This document shows, in pieces, positions 1-12,698 of a stretch of DNA of 64,000 nucleotides. The notes beneath the pieces were generated by a model. That model worked only from the letters and a program-made list of their open reading frames with translations. It had not been told where the DNA came from and searched no databases. Both the position numbers and the translations under genes were made by a program. Positions within the stretch are counted from its first letter, which is position 1. Each line of letters begins with the position of its first letter. This DNA comes from Neelides folsomi (lineage: Eukaryota > Arthropoda > Collembola > Neelipleona > Neelidae), in the NCBI GenBank assembly GCA_034687125.1, contig JAQGBZ010000002.1, forward strand, positions 496,001 to 560,000. Reading direction: 5' to 3'.

Positions 1-674
1 ATTACTTCTGTTGTTACATAGTTGGGTTATATAGAGCTAACGTCCATACTTATTTATACACCCAAACAAAATCAATCATGTAGTAAAATGGAATAATATG
101 GGAATAGTTTTAATGCTCTTTTAAATATCTAAATAAAATATGCCATATATATATTAGTACTTGCATACACAAATACTACGCAACTATATATATAGTTCAC
201 TTACTTTATCTTAATTTGTCTGGGAAAAGAAGATAAACAATGAAGTTCGAAGCGAATAAATTCCAACATAACAAACGTTTCGCTAAATAAACATCTAAGA
301 AATGTAGATGTAGTTAATGTGCATAAAGTAGGACTTTCAATTCCTATCAAAACTTAAAATATAACCTTTTCTTATCGCCTTTTGAACCTTCGAAGATGAG
401 AAAATTGTTTTATAGTTTTATGCTTAATAAGATGTTAAAACAATTACCATTATTATGAATAAAATGATTTTCATCCCACTATATTCATATGAAATACAAT
501 TACATTGGATGACTTATATAGCTAGTACTAGGTATATGTAATATATTATAATATGAAATTTATTATGAAATTGAAATATTTTCATTTTTGTTCAAAAAAT
601 ATATATATTGTAAACATATTGACTTTTAAGTGAATAAAAATAAGAAAGCGAAGAGTGAATTAATTAAAACAAAG
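1..674. other. AT-rich non-coding sequence
   Basis: The sequence is very AT-rich, with many stops in all frames and no exon-like islet. I see no gene, RNA gene or clear repeat. Confidence 0.6.
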
Positions 675-941
675 TTAAACTCTTGGATGAGAAAAAGTGT
701 TTGCAGATGTTGGCGGATTTCTCCTCGCCGCCGTGTTGATGGTTTCTGAAGGAAGTGCAAAAAGCGCTGCACTCGGACCGTTCACTTCCGGTGATGGAAT
801 AAAATAAGGACTTCGATTCTCATTTGGGGAACATTGACTTGTTCCGGACTGAGGCATGATTTTACGAAGGTAGGAATTCCGAATTCGAATCTGAGAAAAC
901 CATCGACTCAAAATGCTCTTCGATCTCGGAAACATTGAACT
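675..941 (-). CDS. Candidate 3'-terminal exon, unassigned
   Basis: On the minus strand a good acceptor (pyrimidine stretch ending in CAG, 944-942) precedes 267 bases that stay open to a TAA at 675. The islet is clearly richer in G+C than its surroundings. In one phase it encodes about 88 residues, rich in Ser and Pro and ending in SHPRV. In another phase it encodes a short acidic tail (start FNVSEIEEHF) that stops after about 25 codons. I cannot choose the phase because the upstream exon is not identified. It lies 1.1 kb downstream of the CD36-family gene on the same strand. It could be an alternative last exon of that gene or the end of a gene whose other exons I cannot see. The product is not recognised. 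Confidence 0.3.
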   Translation of the reverse strand, partial: SSMFPRSKSILSRWFSQIRIRNSYLRKIMPQSGTSQCSPNENRSPYFIPSPEVNGPSAALFALPSETINTAARRNPPTSANTFSHPRV

Positions 942-2088
942 CTGGAAAATGACAAAAGGAACAACAAAATTTAGCAAACACAGGAATGAGCTTTACAAGA
1001 ACAATTGAGCAATTTCCATAAGAAAGGCAAATAAAGTGTGCATATACAAATTAGTAAATATCCAAACAGGAACGAGCCAGTAAAGCCATTTTAATTGTGA
1101 TTAAAATATATTACATGTGAAACATGTTCAATTATGAACCTTTAAGGGAGTTCAAATGGAAGCATTTGTGAAATACAAAGCAAAATATAAAAATAATTAA
1201 GTTAAAATTTAGCAATTGAAGCGTGGAGTTCCAGCGAAGCTCATCATTACTTTGATGTTTGATAATCCTGAAATGAATTTTGAATGATTAATTAATAAAG
1301 TCTAGTGGAGCGTGATTAATTTATTATTATTATAAACTAACTATAAAGGTAAAGTAAGAGCGAGTCTTTAATAGTTACAAAGTTACAATAAATATAATAC
1401 AAATAGAGGAAATTCAGACTTCGGTGCAAATTTACATTTAATCGTTTTATACAACAAATGTGGTGATTAAGATTAAATACAATAATAATTTAAATCAACA
1501 TTGAGGGATTTTGCCATAAAATGTATTTTTTTCTATTAACCCAACAAGCCATTGCTTTAACCATTATTCAGTTATTCTTATTTCCAGTTAATGTACAGCT
1601 TGATTAATTAAGTCTTTGCAATATGAAAACTTAAATGGCAACTATTACTATTTTGTATATTCCAGGAATAATAATAATAATACATCTATAGGGAAAGTGA
1701 TTTCAGCTCGAAATGTTCTTGACTAAAAATATAAAATGGCACGGTGTGGCAAAAAGTGTTTAAAATTATCATAAAATGAACAATATTTACAGTTGTACAC
1801 AAAATGTGCATTGAACTGTATATTGGCACATTTAAGTAAAATTCATTTAAGGAACTTTCACAATATTATATTTTAGACATCTTGCAAAATATGTTAACTC
1901 ATTTGTGAACGTTCTCTTAAATTTCTAATGTACTTTATAATAAATATAGGGAAAAAAGAAAATCTGAAACTTATTTCAAATCTCAAAAGTAAATAAAAGG
2001 TTTGTAGTTGAAGGGTCAAGTGAGGTAAAATAGAGAGACAAATTCCAGGTTTGGAATCATGAAATTTATAAAATTAAAAAAAGGAATG
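942..2088. other. AT-rich intergenic or 3' UTR sequence
   Basis: No coding frame is seen. The part next to 2089 is presumably the 3' UTR of the minus-strand CD36-family gene. Confidence 0.5.
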
Positions 2089-4391
2089 TTAAGAAATGAT
2101 GTGATGAGTGTCGTCCTCATCCTCATCATCTTCATTTTCCACTTCATTTCTAACCAAATAAAGAGTTTCATCCTCGCGACGACAAATGACTGTTATATAG
2201 ACAATTGAGATGACAAATAAAACTGTGACTCCGATGCACAGGATGATGTAGGAAATGACTGTCCCAATCACGGGAATTTTTAAAAGGAGCCTCAATTGAG
2301 AGCCAATGTCGTCATCGATCCTCGCCGTTTGTCGAAACCAAATGGCAGGAAAGTAAACTTTTGGCACATCTTTCAATATCCTAAAAAAGTTATTTTAAAA
2401 ATTTTAGTTAAATAGTTAAATATTAATTAAACTTTAATGGTTTTTATTTTAGTTGGTAAATTTTCTTACGTAAACTCCTTCATTGGTTGTACTAAAATAT
2501 TAATTTGAAAAGCGGCTGAAACTTCCAGAGGAATTCCAGTTCTCTGATATAACAAAATTAGTATAAGAATTGAGTTAAGAATGAATAGAAATGATATTTT
2601 TTAAACGACTTAACACATTGATATTATTAAATGACTTACAGGTTCAATATCAATGTACATCTGGTGGAGATCTTCTTCTGGTTTCATTCCAATAACTGCA
2701 TTTCGATAATAAGGATCCGCGTGGTAAAAATGTGGGAAAGAAATAAAAGCCGGAGCTCCCCATCTAATTTACAAAAACACATAAAAATTAAATAATTGTT
2801 GTTTATTTATTTAAAATGTTTTTAATTTAACATATTTATTCAATTATGGTTTAAAATCTTACTTGCAAGTAGAAACGTCCAGAACTCCATTGGGTGAACA
2901 TTCGCCCGAAGGACAAAAACACCTAAATAAATATTTTCAATAGATAAAGGAAATGTTTGAAGGGAATGATAAGGAAATGACTCATATTTACAATAATATC
3001 TAAGAAGGATATTATTACCAATTGTCAGGGGAGGAAGTTTGGTTTGCGAACATTTTATCATCTCCCCAATAACGGTAAGCAGGAATTGAATCCACGGTCA
3101 ATTCTTCTTTAAAAGTGAGAGAAAGAGTTCGACAAATGTCGGGGCTGAATAAACCAATCGTTGTTTTGTCGCGTTTCGGAGGGAAAAGTTCTCCAGCCGA
3201 TCCATTCACATTCCCGCAATAAGACTCGTAAAACGATGTGGAGCTCTGGTAATCCCAATTAGAAAGCTTGCCAAGTTGACTGATATCTTCAACTCCGGTT
3301 TGCATGTTGAAAAGACCATCGTAAGTGGCAGAGCCATTCCTCTGAAAAATCATTCAAATTATCATTTAATAATAATAAATCATTCAAACTATTATTTAAA
3401 TAGTTAAATATTAATTATTAATGCTTGTAAGTAGTTAAATAATTTTATAAGTATTTACAGTGTAAAACCATCCAAATTTATCAAATGGTATTGTTGTGTT
3501 GATGAATCCTGGAGGAACGAGACCAGCAAGGTCAAGCAATGGATCTGTGTAGCCATCGAACAATAATTGTCGAATCGGCTTTTCAACTGAAATCCTCGTC
3601 CTGAGAAAATTCATGCCAATATTAACTGCTTCTTTTTTAATCTTGCTTTCATGTCTCATGGAAAATGCTGCAGTCTGAAATTGAGTTAATTTAATGCTTA
3701 CAAACCTTTCACGATTTGAGGATAATTGGTAAATATGGAAATTAAACATGGTAAATTAACAATTGGAGATAATTTATAATTTAATTTACCACAGCAGGAA
3801 CATTGATGGTTGTGATCAAACCATCCAAACTTCCATTGCTCATTGATTCTTCATAAAACCAAGTTCGATTTTGATAAAATGTAATTGTGGCATTTTGGGG
3901 ATTCCAGGCATCAATTACTTTTCTTCTGTGCTCTCTAAATAATCAAATTGGATTATTTTAATGGGATTTAATTCCTTACAATTCAAAGTGAATTACAATA
4001 CTGGTTGTGGATCGATCGTTTAAAAATTTAATTATTTAATTACCTGAACACAAAAGGCCCCACTTGTTCCAAAATTGGGTTTGCTTTGTGGGCCTCCCAT
4101 TCTTTTACATTTGTCCAATTAAAAAGATAAAACTCGATATACATCGGGATAGGAATTACTTCCCATATTTTAAAACTTGTCGATGAATCGGTCAGGGCCA
4201 ATTCCTGTACAAATCACAGTTTATTCCTAAACGTCTCCTTTTATGAAGTTTTATAATTTTGCAAGACTTACATGGGTTAAAATGGAATTAAATATCTGTG
4301 GCCAATAGACAACAAACATGGTTCCAAGAGTTGCCAGAAATAAGCCCGCTACAGAGAATCCTGTCAATTTGCAAGAAGTTGAGCAAGACAT
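2089..4391 (-). CDS. CD36/SCARB-family scavenger receptor, 9 exons, complete
   Basis: This is a two-pass membrane glycoprotein of the CD36/SR-B/LIMP-2 family, which binds lipids, lipoproteins or apoptotic ligands. Exons on the minus strand: 4391-4272, 4204-4044, 3934-3790, 3674-3459, 3341-3019, 2922-2863, 2763-2640, 2543-2470, 2380-2089. Lengths sum to 1515 bases, giving 504 residues, the usual family size. An N-terminal anchor lies at about residues 11-35. Next come the family hallmarks IPMYIEFYLFNWTN and ILEQVGPFVF, then the extracellular Cys cluster CFCPSGECSPNGVLDVSTCK. A second membrane helix at about 442-470 is followed by an acidic cytoplasmic tail ending DDTHHIIS. Several NxS/T sites lie in the ectodomain. 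The start ATG at 4391 sits just before the anchor; a nearby upstream ATG is out of frame. A possible 5' UTR acceptor lies near 4457. Whether it is closer to croquemort, emp or SCARB1 cannot be settled from motifs alone. Confidence 0.93.
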
Positions 4392-6145
4392 CTTCACGGG
4401 ATTTCTTCTTCATTAACTCGAAATTAAATAGTTGAACCTCAGCTCCCGATGAGACACTGAAAGACAAATGAAATAAATCGTATTTAATTCCAAAGTCAAC
4501 AAAGGGTGTACATCTATTGATTTAGCTTGCCGATAGCATTACTCACAGTAGTGACTCAGGAACCCATATTTAAATAAGTCTAGTGTATATACAATGTAAA
4601 GTTAATATTAATTTTATATGGCTTTCCAAACACAAATTGTAAATTTTAATTAAAATAATCCAATCTTCGGATTTGTCTTTCGTACCTTGAAGGAGCTGCG
4701 GGTTTTCCTCAAGCTCATTAACTCTCACTCTTCCCTCATTAGTTAAATGAATAAAAGGGACCAATTTCTAATTTCACTCCAAAATGGGGAGATTTTTCAC
4801 AGGTGAGCGAGTTGAGGAGGCGAAGGATAAAATAGAAATCCTCCAAGTGACTCACAAGGGAAATAGACTGAGGTCGAAAGATTCTCTCACTTCAAATGTT
4901 CCCCTAACATTAACATTAAGTAAATGTAAGTAAATTTCACAAGGTACTTCATCTACCCAAGGATTGTTCAGTAAACATTCGCAATCTTCTTAATTACCCC
5001 CTTGGAATATATTTACAAACATGTAAGGAATGCAGATCCCTCCACCCAACCCCCAATATAACCAGCAGTTCATTTATGAACGTTCCCCCTAGTTATATTT
5101 ATTATTTATTACAACAAAAGATTAACGAGAAAGTTGGTTTTAATCCATGCCATGCGAACATGTTACATCAAATATTACGTTAAAAATACGCAATTAATAA
5201 AGAGCTCACTTGACTTTGCTGTCTGCGTATCAACCCAATGTACTATTTGATTCTTATGCATATATATTTATAATATATGTAAATATTTTAGATTATTGGT
5301 ACATATATAGATATTTTGTGAATATTATATGTGAGAATATTATATATATATTTTTTTTGATTATCAAGCTACTCAACGTCACTTCAACTCGTTTTAGGAA
5401 GCATTGGGTTAATGAACACGAATCCCCAGCTCAATACAAAGCCAAAAATGATGAAAGGCTAAAAGCCATCCCATTTAATTATGCAGATATACAATAGAAT
5501 TGCGAATTGCGAACGGAATCTAAAAAACCACAACCCTCTAACATTAAGATAAATTTCATTTTATAATAAATTAAATAGCAGATCTTTTCCACAATGTTTG
5601 CAAACCATAGCGGTATTTGAACACACTCTGAGAATATTCATTATAATTGTTGAGGTATTCGTATTAGTCAGTCAGCCAATGATTATTTAATATTATTAAC
5701 AATAATTAATTATGAATGTATGTTATATGGAGTTTAATGATGGAACCAATAAAAATACTTATACTAACCGTCCAACGTCTCTTTATTTTCATAATTCGGC
5801 GCAATATAAAAATGTGGTATTTAAAAAAAATAGGTATGAACTCATTTTCAAAGACTTTAAGTAGACAAGTTTCGGTTCCTTTATTTGGTATTGGTCATAA
5901 TTTAAAATACTAATGTATAAATCAAGATCTGTAAATATGTGCTAATTAAAAGGAATAGTCTTAAGACCTCATAGTTTTCTCCACCATGCTGAGTTTTCTG
6001 AACATTATTGAAATTGTAAATTACAGAGCACAAAGATAAAATACATAGTAAAAGTAGTCATGCTAATAGAATAAAACAGTGAGATTAGTCAATGATTAAA
6101 TAGAATTAGAAGGAAGGAAAGGAATATGGGAATAATAATAAAAGA
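4392..6145. other. Intergenic region upstream of the CD36-family gene
   Basis: It is mostly AT-rich. The stretch 4680-4900 is somewhat richer in G+C and may hold the 5' UTR or promoter of the CD36-family gene. A small exon-like islet at 5396-5497 is listed separately. Short open frames elsewhere look like chance. Confidence 0.45.
5396..5497 (+). CDS. Orphan terminal-exon candidate
   Basis: After a TTTTAG acceptor (5391-5396), the plus strand encodes about 33 residues ending in TAG at 5497, including KHWVNEHESP and a DERLKAIPF stretch. The composition is protein-like and unlike the surrounding AT-rich DNA. No upstream exon could be found, so this may be a stray exon, a gene fragment or chance. 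I do not recognise the protein. Confidence 0.22.
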   Translation, partial: RKHWVNEHESPAQYKAKNDERLKAIPFNYADIQ

Positions 6146-9100
6146 TTAATAGACGGACGAAGAACCTCCACCTTGATGGAGAATATCATGAAGTTTTGCA
6201 ATCACATCGCTGGGAACGATGACTCCGATGATTTTCTTCTTAGGAGTCGTGATTCGAATCATTTGCAACTTCCCTTTGGGACTCTGAGCAATCGCGGCCT
6301 CCAAGTCAGTCCAAACAAGAAGAACAGCTCCACTGAGAACATAATAAGTCTTCAGACGACACCCGCGATCACACGTTGACCCAGATTTCGTATAGCACGT
6401 GTCTCTCTTGTACCTAAAATCATTAAATCAATGATTAAATGTTTATTATAATTATCAATTATAATTTCTCATTTTCATTTAAAGAGTCCCAGTATTACCA
6501 GTAAGTGTGCAAGCAGTGGGTTTTGGTCAGAGTGTATTGTTGGTCCCAAAGTGCCATTGCTTCTGTTTCCGGAATGGTCATGTATAAGCTCTCTAAGCTG
6601 CTCCTAGAGTCCTTCTTAGGCTAATTGAAAAAAATATTTCAAAAACAAAATTTTACAAGAAAATTAATAAATGTATATATGGTTATTATTCAAATAATAT
6701 TTATTCCATTATTTGTTTATTAGTAGTGGTATAGTGATTATGAGAATTGAAGGAAACTTACACAATATCCATAATTCGGCTTGTAGATCTTATTGAGTGG
6801 ATCTCTGAAACCATCCTCATCTTCAACTGCAAGGAATACTGTTTGTCGAGAATGTCTTACCTATAATAATAAATTAACGTAAATTTTATTTATGGAGAAG
6901 ATTTTTAATATTTTTAATAATACAATTAATAATAATAATACTAACGTTCTTTGTTCTGTAGAATTTGGCCCGTTCTCGCTGATCATAATAAATATTTTCT
7001 GCTCGGCCCCATTCGAATCCTTTGTCAACGCTGACTTTGAAGAGCGTGATATTCGCAACACCAGTTGCATGCTTTCGAGAGTATTCCCGTGCCACTTCGT
7101 ATTCCAACTTAATGGTAGATGATTCAAGATCTAAAATCAATTGTTGTGTCAATTATATGTATATGAAACTTGTAATTTAATTTAATTTAATTTACTATTC
7201 TTTTCCTTACCCAGAATTCCAAGATCAAAGTCGCCATTTCTCTTCGCATTTGCAATCACATGATTGAGAGTTTCAGTAAAGTAAGAGAAGAAATCATTTT
7301 GAATTCTCACAGGCATTCCCAAAATTCTAAAATGGATAAAAACACGGCGAATAATTATATAAAAAATAAATCATCTTTATAATAAATTATATTTTGAAAA
7401 AGGAAACAGGAACCTGTTCAAGAATTTGCTCATATTGGTAGCTTCTTTTTCCACTGTGAGAGTCCCAGGATATTTCTTATTGTTCACAATCAACCCAACT
7501 CCAATGAGTGCAGCCCGCGCATCATGGAAAAATTCACCAGGGTTGACCGAAGGGACACTGGCCACAGGAACTCCCAATCCCATCACCGTCTTCATGACAT
7601 GCTCCAAGGCAACTGTTCCGAACTTGGTGTCGATGTTGAATCGGGATAAATCGCGCGATTCATTTGCTCGACGATCCGCATGAGTCAAGGCACCCTTTAT
7701 AATAAAAATTTTTAAATATAAATAATAAATCAACTCATTTAACAAGTAAAAAAATTTAATAAAAGATTACAAGGCTTTCAAGTCTCTTGGCCACAATTGA
7801 AGCAAAACGATTTTCTCCAGCAAGATTAGAAATGAGAAAAATGTATTCTGGTCCATTTACTTGATTACTCCGATGAGTTCGACCTGAAATATGTGTTATT
7901 ATATTTACCATGTTGGATATTCATAAATAATAATTATAATTGAAGAATATTACCAAATTGTTGAATGGCTCGATCTGCACTCCAAGGAAGTTCAAGCGTA
8001 ATGTGAATGCGCCTCAATTTATTCTCAACTCGACGATCACTGTGGAGAGAAATACCACTTGAAGCAGCTTCAGAAATGATAGCAATCTTCTTTTTCCCAC
8101 TCATGAAACGTTCTTTTTCTGAATATTCAAATATCATCAAAATTCAAATACATGAATTTAAAGAAAAAGTTAAATTATTCATATTTATTAAAAATATACC
8201 TTTCACATTGATTGACTCAACAGAATTGTCTCCTTCGCTTCTCATCTGATAAACAATGTTCCCACCCTCAGTTTGAATCACTCGACCCTTTCGACCAGTC
8301 ATCTGAAATTCAAATATTCACAGTCATTTAATTATACTTAAATAGAAAGTCATGGATAAGAAAACTCAAGAAAAGTATTAATATTTATATAAGTATTAGT
8401 AAATATTGTATAAGTAAATAATTCTCATCACCTCAGCCACGTCATCAGTTCCTCCGAGCTCATCAATGAGCTGGTCAAGGGTGTTGGGCGGAAGTCGTTC
8501 TGACAATGATTCAATTCGGGCTAAAAGAGTTTTCTTCATTTCGCGACATCGCTTCATCGCGTCTTCAGTCACGACTGGTGGAGGTTCAGGAGTTGAGATG
8601 CCTGGCAAGTACGCGGCTGTAATATATGAAATTTTATTTAAGTTAAAAAACACTTTTGTTAAGATGAATATTTATATTGAGAATTATTTCAAATTACAGT
8701 TTAGGAATTTTGAATCCGCAACTCCATTATTAGTCTCCGGAGAATTTGGTTCGGAAATGCTCGAATCGGAGAAGCTATCATCATCGGAGATGCTCACAAC
8801 TTTAATCTTTTTCGCAGCGTTCTTCTTCGACTCAGCTGATTTTTAAAACAAACAAATTATTAAACCAAAGATCTCCTTTTTACAGAATAAATAAATGTTT
8901 TATTAAAATTGAATTTTGCAAACCCGATTTCCTCTTTGAAGAAGAAGCCTTGGCATTTCTTTCCACTTCCATTGCATCTAAAATCTCTCTAAATGCCTCG
9001 GATGGACGGTTGAGTTTATCCATAATGTTGCTGATTTTGGATGCACTAGAGGCTGGGAAATGCTTTTCGATCAAATTGGTGAACACACCTCTGTATGATA

Positions 9101-12100
9101 AAAATTCAAATAATTAATTGATTACTTATAATTGTTAAATAGGCATATGATTAAATAAATAGTATTTACTTATAATATTAATTTTACCTCGCAGTTGAAA
9201 CAAAGTCAGTCAATTCACCATCGTCTTTTTCAAGTTGGTCCAAAGTTCTGGCTTCTCCGGTTGACTGAAGTCCAATGACGACACATTTCCCCCATTTAAT
9301 TGCATCCCTGTGGAAATAACAATTGAGTAAATAAATGTCATAAAATATCGAAAATAAATTGTCATAAAGTTAAAAAAGAATTTAAAAATGAACCTCGAAA
9401 TGCTGATAGTCTTTTGAACTTTAGCCGCAATGCAAAGATATTTGAAGAATCTCTGATGAGATGCCCAAAATTGTCCCCACATAGTTTGCCTCGACCGCTT
9501 GTCACAAGCCATGAGAATCATTGCTTCAATAAACATATTCATTGCTTCGACCCACTAAGGAAATATAAAAATCAATTAACAATCTTAAAATGTCACATGT
9601 TTATAAATCCAAATCTTATAAAAGGAATTTATCTTTTAGTTGATATATTTAATGTTAGGATTAAAATGACTTACGAGTTTCACACATTCGTCATAAACTT
9701 CAACGAATGATTTAGCCAATGAAACTTCCTCAATTGTAAAAGATGTTCCCTTGAAACTCAATTGTCTGGCGATGTAAGCTCCACGAAGTTTCAAATCCAT
9801 AGCAAGGATTTCCATCGCACCAATTCCCCTTTAGAATTAAAACATTAAAGTTTTTGTAATAATTTCAAATGAATAGTAAAACTTAGTTTAAAGATTTGGA
9901 AAACTTTTGTTTAATTGTAAAAACTACTAATGAAATATTGAATTAAATAAATGAACCTTTTATCAATGCTTATGAGGAAACTTTCGAGATCTTTAAAAGG
10001 CGTCCCAGGGCCCCAAATTCCAATCCGTGACATGTAGGCCATATGACGAGGTTCCGAAGCTCCAGTAGCAGAAGCATAAACAATTCGGGCCTTCGGCAAA
10101 TCTCGCTGAAGCTCCACAACATTGTTGGCCGTCCGGGTCGACTTTCTTTCACCGTAAACAATGAGATTTTTGGCTCGATGACATTCATCAAACACAATCT
10201 GAAAATCGTGTGAAAATTAATAAATATGAAACAACCAACAAATTAAAAAAAATTCCTTTTACAATTTCCATAAAATTTCTATAAATTAAATAATTTGAGT
10301 ACACAAGTACTGATAACTTATAAATATTAAAAAAAATTATAATCAAAAAAAGATAATAAAACTTACAACTCCGTCAAAGTTCGAACCGCACCATTTTTTG
10401 ATCTGTTTCACACGCGTATTGTACTTCCCCATAGATGTAGAATTTCCAATGAGGGCACTGTACGTCAAGAACAAAACACCATCCGTTTTTCCCTCACCAG
10501 TAGCAGCCAATTGAGCATCCAAATCTCCATATTTGTACTTTGTCAGAATGTGAATGGGAACTTTGGCTCCAATGTCGTTCAAATCCCTGGCGGAATCGAA
10601 TTTGAGATCAGCTGAAACGGAGATCCAAAGTGACTTTTTTCGTCCTCTCAAATAATTCTCGTAAATGATGCCAGCAATCGTTCGACCTTTCCCGACACCA
10701 GCTCCGTCTCCTACAATTAATTATTAAATCGTCATTAAAATTAAAATATTAAAAAATATAACTCAGTCAGTTATGTCAATTTTAATGTAAAGGAAGGTAT
10801 TATAAAATTAATATAAAACCAATAAGGAATCCAGCACGTTCTCCACTTGAGAGAAAATGTTCATGTTGTTGGCAAGCATACACAACAGCTTCAAGCTGAA
10901 GAGCCGACAACAATCCATTGTCAATTATCTTTGAAGGTAACGCAAGTTTGTAGTAAATGTCTGGTGGATCAACGCTGGCAAGTGATGCCGTTTCAACAAT
11001 CGGATCCGGATGGCGCTTTCCAATATTCACTAAAAATATAACATGTATATAAAAATACATTTAAAGTGACGTATAATTCACATAAATATTAGAATTAACA
11101 CTTACGTTTAGAAGGCTTGTAATCCGAAAATGTTTCGGCCACCACAAGGTTGTCTTCATCCCCATGGGCATCCTCTTCAACCTGGTCTTGATCAGGGGTC
11201 ATGTCCGGCCATTTCATCGGCGGCGTTGATGTTGATTGAACTGGCTGATCCGAAGTCAAAGCCGTGGCTGCTGCACCTGAAATTAAATAACGATTATTAA
11301 GCCATATTTTAATATTATTCCACTAATAAGCAAAAATTGGTTCCTAAAGCAATTACAAGGATAATCATATATTAATTCTTGAAATAAAGGCTCAAGCGGT
11401 GGAAACTGTTCTTCGTCCCCCTCAGTCATGAGTAAATAAGCTTTAAGCACTTGGAGCTCCTCGTTCCGATCTCTTTCGAAAGTGAAACGTCTCTCCTCGT
11501 CGGTGAGATGAGGAATGTGCGAGGGCGAGACAGGTTCAAGCGGGACATAAGGCGGAAGCGGTAAGATGGGAGATGCGTCCCGGGACTTTGGCATGGAATT
11601 GGACCGCTTTGGTTGTCGTTCTCTCCCCCTTGGATTCTCCTCGGGAGAAGGAGTATCCGGTAAAATGGGAAAGTAAGCCAGAGGGTGAGGACCCACAATG
11701 GTCCCAGGTGGGGGTTGACGATTCACACACTTCGTTCGGACCATCTTATTGACAAAGGTTTAAGGAAGGAGATAAGGGAAAATGAAAGGATGAAAACGAA
11801 AAGGTGAAAACGAAAGGGATGAAAATGAATTTGCGAAAACGAAGAAAATGAAAACGGAGAGATCAAAATGGCACGTCCGAAATGAAAAGATGAAAAAAGG
11901 AAATGAGCAAATCCAATCAGAAATCAAAATTTCAAGAATATTTAATCAAATGAACAATTGCCAAAATGTTGTATGAAAATTGCAATACAAAAATAAACAA
12001 TTCCTCTGATTAGGTAAATGGGGAAGAAGATTATTAATAACTAATTTGTTTCCAAGGCATGTTTTTAAAGTTGGGCAAAATTAAATAATTTAGTCTGTAA

Positions 12101-12698
12101 AACATATATGAACCATATGATAAGGACATGACAATTTATATATGTATATATTTTGATTAAATCCATGATCGAGAGAATCGAGACCCCCCAAGCTAAGAAG
12201 ATCAAAATGATCATGAATTGTAAATCACAAATTTTCAAATAACTTTTTATGGTCAAATTTAAATTAAATGCTAATTCCTGATATTCTCCGATCAATAATG
12301 AATTATTAATATTATAGAGCAAGCTAATTGAGGTGAACAAATAAATAAGTTTTTTTACCAATTAATTGTGAGTAGATATTAGCCAGTGAGGCATTGTCGT
12401 AGTCGTTGATGAACTTCATCAAGAGCCCATTTGATGCGAGCAAGTTCGCAAAGTCGGGGTTGAATTGTTCGGGTTGATTGTGAATTAATGGTAGTCTGGT
12501 CGTGTATTGTTGAATTGAAGCTGACGGCCCGGGCGTGGGCCGAAAATCTCCAATAATCATTGGATCCGAGTTGGAGCGTTGGAGAGCTCCGAGCGAACTT
12601 CCCCCACCAGGGACCTCGATATTGTCCGGATCGTCGTCGCCGAGAGAGTCGTCGGAGTCGCTGTCGAAGTTTCTCTTCATTCTTCCGTCCTCGGCCAT
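6146..12698 (-). CDS. SBNO: Strawberry notch homologue (SBNO), SF2-type helicase-like regulator, 20 exons
   Basis: Strawberry notch proteins are nuclear helicase-like co-regulators acting with Notch and EGFR signalling. Exons on the minus strand: 12698-12359, 11276-11106, 11029-10820, 10710-10367, 10198-9957, 9828-9675, 9554-9394, 9307-9188, 9090-8924, 8835-8698, 8616-8432, 8302-8200, 8118-7954, 7883-7771, 7694-7414, 7326-7211, 7130-6946, 6860-6762, 6620-6499, 6413-6146. They sum to 3684 bases, 1227 residues, similar to animal SBNO. Visible motifs: Walker [12 protein letters not shown] (about residue 241), the DECH box (about 360), the family signatures [20 protein letters not shown] and [16 protein letters not shown], and helicase-C [19 protein letters not shown] (about 822-842). 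The N-terminus is acidic and low-complexity. The start at 12698 is the first ATG after an in-frame TGA. Several donors read GTTCAT, GTTCCT or GTTTGC rather than GTAAGT. An alternative first exon is listed separately. Confidence 0.95.
11357..11744 (-). CDS. SBNO: Probable alternative first exon of the strawberry notch gene
   Basis: An ATG at 11744 opens a frame on the minus strand inside the first intron of the strawberry notch gene. It runs 388 bases to a possible donor (CCTT|GTAATT at 11357/11356) and ends in phase 1, the same phase as the main first exon, so both can splice to the acceptor before 11276. It encodes about 129 residues: a Pro-rich stretch with [13 protein letters not shown], then an acidic part with [16 protein letters not shown]. 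It cannot be an internal exon after 12359: the only nearby acceptor-like AG, just before the ATG, would give the wrong phase. An isoform of about 1243 residues is inferred. An unrelated nested gene remains possible. Confidence 0.55.
11763..11910. repeat. Degenerate purine-rich repeat (about 13-14 base unit)
   Basis: Units such as GAAAAGGTGAAAAC and GAAAGGGATGAAAATG recur imperfectly. On the minus strand this is a pyrimidine-rich tract just upstream of the 11744 ATG, so it may be promoter or 5' UTR sequence of the alternative first exon. Confidence 0.55.
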
